From assembly GCA_947379685.1 (NCBI GenBank), contig CANCOG010000341.1, forward strand, positions 1 to 5,733: DNA of 5,733 bases, read 5' to 3'. Below the pieces are notes generated by a model, which was not told the origin of the DNA, did no database searches, and saw only the letters and a program-made list of their open reading frames with translations. Position numbers and translations under genes: made by a program. This stretch comes from Flavipsychrobacter stenotrophus. GTDB taxonomy: Bacteria > Bacteroidota > Bacteroidia > Chitinophagales > Chitinophagaceae. Below are positions 3,835 through 5,733 of this stretch, in pieces; the stretch's first letter is position 1, and every line of letters starts with the position of its first letter.

Positions 3835-5124
3835 ATGGAAAATAGTATGGTTGGAAATAATAAAAGCAGGTTTTACGATATTCTCACCTATATATTTATA
3901 TGTCTGCCGCCGCTTTTGTTTTTTATAATGGTGAACAAGTTTGCTGTAAATCTTCCGTTTCGTGATGACCATCCGGCAATATTGCAATTCCTTAATAATT
4001 TTAAAACGTCAAGCGGCGTTGATCGTTTCATGTTGATGGTGGCTCAGCATAATGAGCATCGGATATTTTTTTCAAGGGTAGTCTATGTCGTTTATTATTA
4101 CATTTTTGGTGGCATAAACTTCAGAAATTTAATTTTCATTGGCGACATACAACTGATTTTTGTCCTGCTCATCACTATTCATTTTATAAGGAAAGCACTG
4201 CCGGATAACTGGAGGATGGCATCGGTATTAATGAGCCTGTTTATTTTTGATATTTCCGGTTCGATGAATATGACCTGGGCGATGGCGGGTATTCAAAATT
4301 GGGGTGTTGTGTTCTTCTTTTTTGTTAGTCTGTATTTTTATAGTTTCGATAAAAAGCCTTATTTATTTCTTGGGGCATTATTTCAGGCACTGGGTACTTT
4401 TTCCAGCGGCAATGGTACTATTGCGTCCTTTGCACTGGTACTTTATGCTTTATTAAGCAGGGACAGGCAGAAGATCATTTTTGCGGTTACCACGTTTTTT
4501 GTATTTACTTCTCTATACTTTATCCATTATGTACCGACTATAAGTCAGGCCCGGAGTACTGTAAAAATGTTATTTATTAACTACCTGTACCTTCTTGGCG
4601 GCCATGTTTACATAGGTATGAGAAGGTATAATGGTTATATGATGCAGCTATTGGGACTCTGTACTGGCATATGTCTGGTGTATCTTTTACCTGTGGGGAG
4701 GAAGTTAAAGGTGGAGCTGAAAAACCTTCCAATTGTTGCTATTCTTTTGTTTGTCCTTGGGACAATGACCTCAATGGTTTACATCAGGTTTGCAGGGCTG
4801 GGAGAAGTTACGCCCAGCAGGTATCTGGTCTACTGTAATTTTATACCGGGGATCATTTTTGTGTTTTATCTGATAAAGTTCAAGTCGCACAAATATCAAA
4901 AGCCTTTGATAATAACGTTCACGGTTTTGAGTTTGATTTGTTTTGAGCGTAATTTCAGGCTGGGGTATGGTGAACTGATGACCTGGCGGCATGACGTTAT
5001 TCATAATGTACCAGATCCATTTACGCCGTGGGACCCCGTTGTAGAGCAGGCTACCAGGGTCCAGTCTTGCCAGTTGGGTATTTATTGCATTGATCGCGAA
5101 TCGGCCAGGAAAGAAAACCAGTAG
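3835..5124 (+). CDS. multi-pass membrane protein, possibly GT-C-like (envelope polysaccharide)
   Basis: A 429-residue protein with about ten to twelve predicted hydrophobic segments, at roughly residues 15-34, 80-94, 100-118, 128-146, 153-170, 177-206 (perhaps two), 212-231, 246-260, 270-287, 298-318, 330-348 and 355-370. After the first segment comes a charged loop with R43-D-D-H46 and then H72-N-E-H-R76, followed later by S328-R-Y330 before a membrane segment. An acidic pair after the first membrane helix is a hallmark of GT-C glycosyltransferases that use lipid-linked sugars, and QHNEHR/SRY occur in uncharacterised bacterial membrane proteins that I associate from memory with surface-polysaccharide loci. 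No named family is recognised. ATG at 3835 is taken as the start; ATG at 3847 is possible. No Shine-Dalgarno sequence is present. The nearby SGNH-like gene is consistent with envelope glycan work, but it is on the other strand. Confidence 0.7.
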   Translation: MENSMVGNNKSRFYDILTYIFICLPPLLFFIMVNKFAVNLPFRDDHPAILQFLNNFKTSSGVDRFMLMVAQHNEHRIFFSRVVYVVYYYIFGGINFRNLIFIGDIQLIFVLLITIHFIRKALPDNWRMASVLMSLFIFDISGSMNMTWAMAGIQNWGVVFFFFVSLYFYSFDKKPYLFLGALFQALGTFSSGNGTIASFALVLYALLSRDRQKIIFAVTTFFVFTSLYFIHYVPTISQARSTVKMLFINYLYLLGGHVYIGMRRYNGYMMQLLGLCTGICLVYLLPVGRKLKVELKNLPIVAILLFVLGTMTSMVYIRFAGLGEVTPSRYLVYCNFIPGIIFVFYLIKFKSHKYQKPLIITFTVLSLICFERNFRLGYGELMTWRHDVIHNVPDPFTPWDPVVEQATRVQSCQLGIYCIDRESARKENQ

Positions 5125-5151
5125 TCGGGTGCTGTTTGTTAAGCGCGCTGG

Positions 5152-5373
5152 TTAGTCTTCGAGGCTATTCACGTACAGTGTTTCCACTTTTGTACGCGCC
5201 CAGGGTGTTTTACGTAAAAATTTCAAGCTGGATTTGATGCTGGGGTCAACAGTAAAACAATTGATGCGCACTTCTTCACTCAGCCGTTCCCAGCCATATA
5301 GGTCTACCAGGTGTGTAAGTATCGCTTCCAGTGTTTTGCCGTGTAACGGATTGTTAGGCTGGGTTTCGTTCAT
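5152..5373 (-). CDS. VF530 family (DUF2132) small DNA-binding-like protein
   Basis: A 73-residue protein with the family hallmarks: N7-N-P-L-H-G12 near the start, T-L-E-A-I-L-T helix, Y26-G-W28, then D43-P-S-I-K-S-S-L-K-F-L-R-K-T-P-W-A-R60, the highly conserved C-terminal motif. The family (PF09905) is named after Vibrio fischeri VF530, whose structure suggested DNA binding; its cellular function is not established. The length is usual for the family. The ATG at 5373 follows an A-rich leader without a Shine-Dalgarno sequence, normal for this phylum. It lies 48 bases downstream of the SGNH-like gene on the same strand with no promoter box visible between them, so the two may be co-transcribed. 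It converges with the membrane-protein gene with 27 bases between the stops and no clear terminator. Confidence 0.92.
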   Translation of the reverse strand: MNETQPNNPLHGKTLEAILTHLVDLYGWERLSEEVRINCFTVDPSIKSSLKFLRKTPWARTKVETLYVNSLED

Positions 5374-5421
5374 TTTTGAGGCTTTTGGGTGTTTGTTCTT
5401 TGTATAAAGGTCTGTTGAAAA

Positions 5422-5733
5422 TTATTGCCGGGTTTTAAAATATCTATTCAAACTGTCGGAAAAAATACGGGCTCCCTGGTAGTTGAGATGAACAAGGTCG
5501 GTATAGCAAGTATCGGGGAAGGGCATGTTTCTATAGTCGATGAAGGGTACTTCTTTAAATTGGGTATGGAGCAGATTCATGAAAATTTCCTCATTTTGGC
5601 TTTTCCAATCTTTATGTTCCGGTGTACGCAGGAACATTATTTTTACATTTTTTGAGTGGCAGAGATCTACTATTTTATGCAAGTACTCAATTTGCCAGGG
5701 GGAAGTGGTCATGGCCTCTTCCTGATACATACG
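5422..5733 (-). CDS. SGNH/GDSL-hydrolase-like protein, C-terminal part (continues past window edge)
   Basis: The C-terminal 103 or more residues of a protein that stays open to the end of the window; the Met at 5730 is probably internal. The segment K30-I-M-F-L-R-T-P-E-H is a strand and loop typical of SGNH hydrolases, and C75-Y-T-D78-L-V-H81-L-N-Y-Q-G-A carries the family's D-x-x-H catalytic Asp-His pair (numbering from 5730). The N-terminal GDS serine block and Asn/Gly motifs lie outside the window. Such proteins often move or remove acetyl groups on cell-surface glycans (DltD- or AlgJ-like), but the substrate cannot be told here. The stop is TAA at 5422, 48 bases before VF530. Confidence 0.75.
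   Translation of the reverse strand, partial: RMYQEEAMTTSPWQIEYLHKIVDLCHSKNVKIMFLRTPEHKDWKSQNEEIFMNLLHTQFKEVPFIDYRNMPFPDTCYTDLVHLNYQGARIFSDSLNRYFKTRQ

Noticed and set aside
3638..3928. Plus-strand open frame of 96 codons with a hydrophobic stretch
   Set aside because: It overlaps the start of the 429-residue membrane protein in another frame, has no initiation signal, and the longer frame has far better coding character.

Overview
The window comes from a member of the Bacteroidota, most likely a Chitinophaga-like or Sphingobacteria-like lineage. The grounds are three copies of the phylum-type -7 promoter box (TAnnTTTG; one with a TTTG box 19 bases upstream), tRNA genes without an encoded CCA, starts that mostly lack a Shine-Dalgarno sequence, a Bacteroidota-style ribosomal protein S1 with a long acidic N-terminus, and a small GIY-YIG nuclease of the type common in this phylum. 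The species cannot be named from sequence alone.

Layout: Bases 1-1035 form a minus-strand tRNA-Val(UAC) locus. It holds two intact tRNA-Val genes (456-530, 802-876), each preceded by a pseudo-tRNA (551-616, 897-962), plus a third pseudo-tRNA (101-177) that forms the 3' end of a small GIY-YIG nuclease gene (137-418). In all three pseudo-tRNAs the anticodon arm is replaced by a 19-base palindrome, TCCCGAC-5-GTCGGGA. The two upstream copies keep a good 5' tRNA half and a decayed 3' half. The nuclease-linked copy has the reverse: an intact 3' half and a decayed 5' half. Intrinsic terminators follow each unit, and Bacteroidota-type promoters precede units 1 and 2.

Bases 1036-1337 have no convincing gene but contain a perfect 13-bp-arm palindrome. 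Bases 1338-3497 hold rpsA (ribosomal protein S1) on the minus strand, with its terminator, a strong Shine-Dalgarno sequence, a TTG start and a promoter -7 box. Bases 3498-3834 are an AT-rich intergenic stretch. Bases 3835-5124 encode, on the plus strand, an unrecognised multi-pass membrane protein with features reminiscent of GT-C type envelope-polysaccharide proteins. Converging on it from the right are a VF530/DUF2132 small protein and the C-terminal part of an SGNH-hydrolase-like protein that runs off the window.

The candidate for a new system is the tRNA-Val locus. The nuclease, the palindromes placed exactly at the anticodon arm, and the complementary decay of the tRNA halves together look like a mobile or tRNA-parasitic element that targets the anticodon region of tRNA-Val. 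The structure is read directly from the sequence; mobility and nuclease targeting are inference. The remaining genes are ordinary housekeeping or envelope genes.
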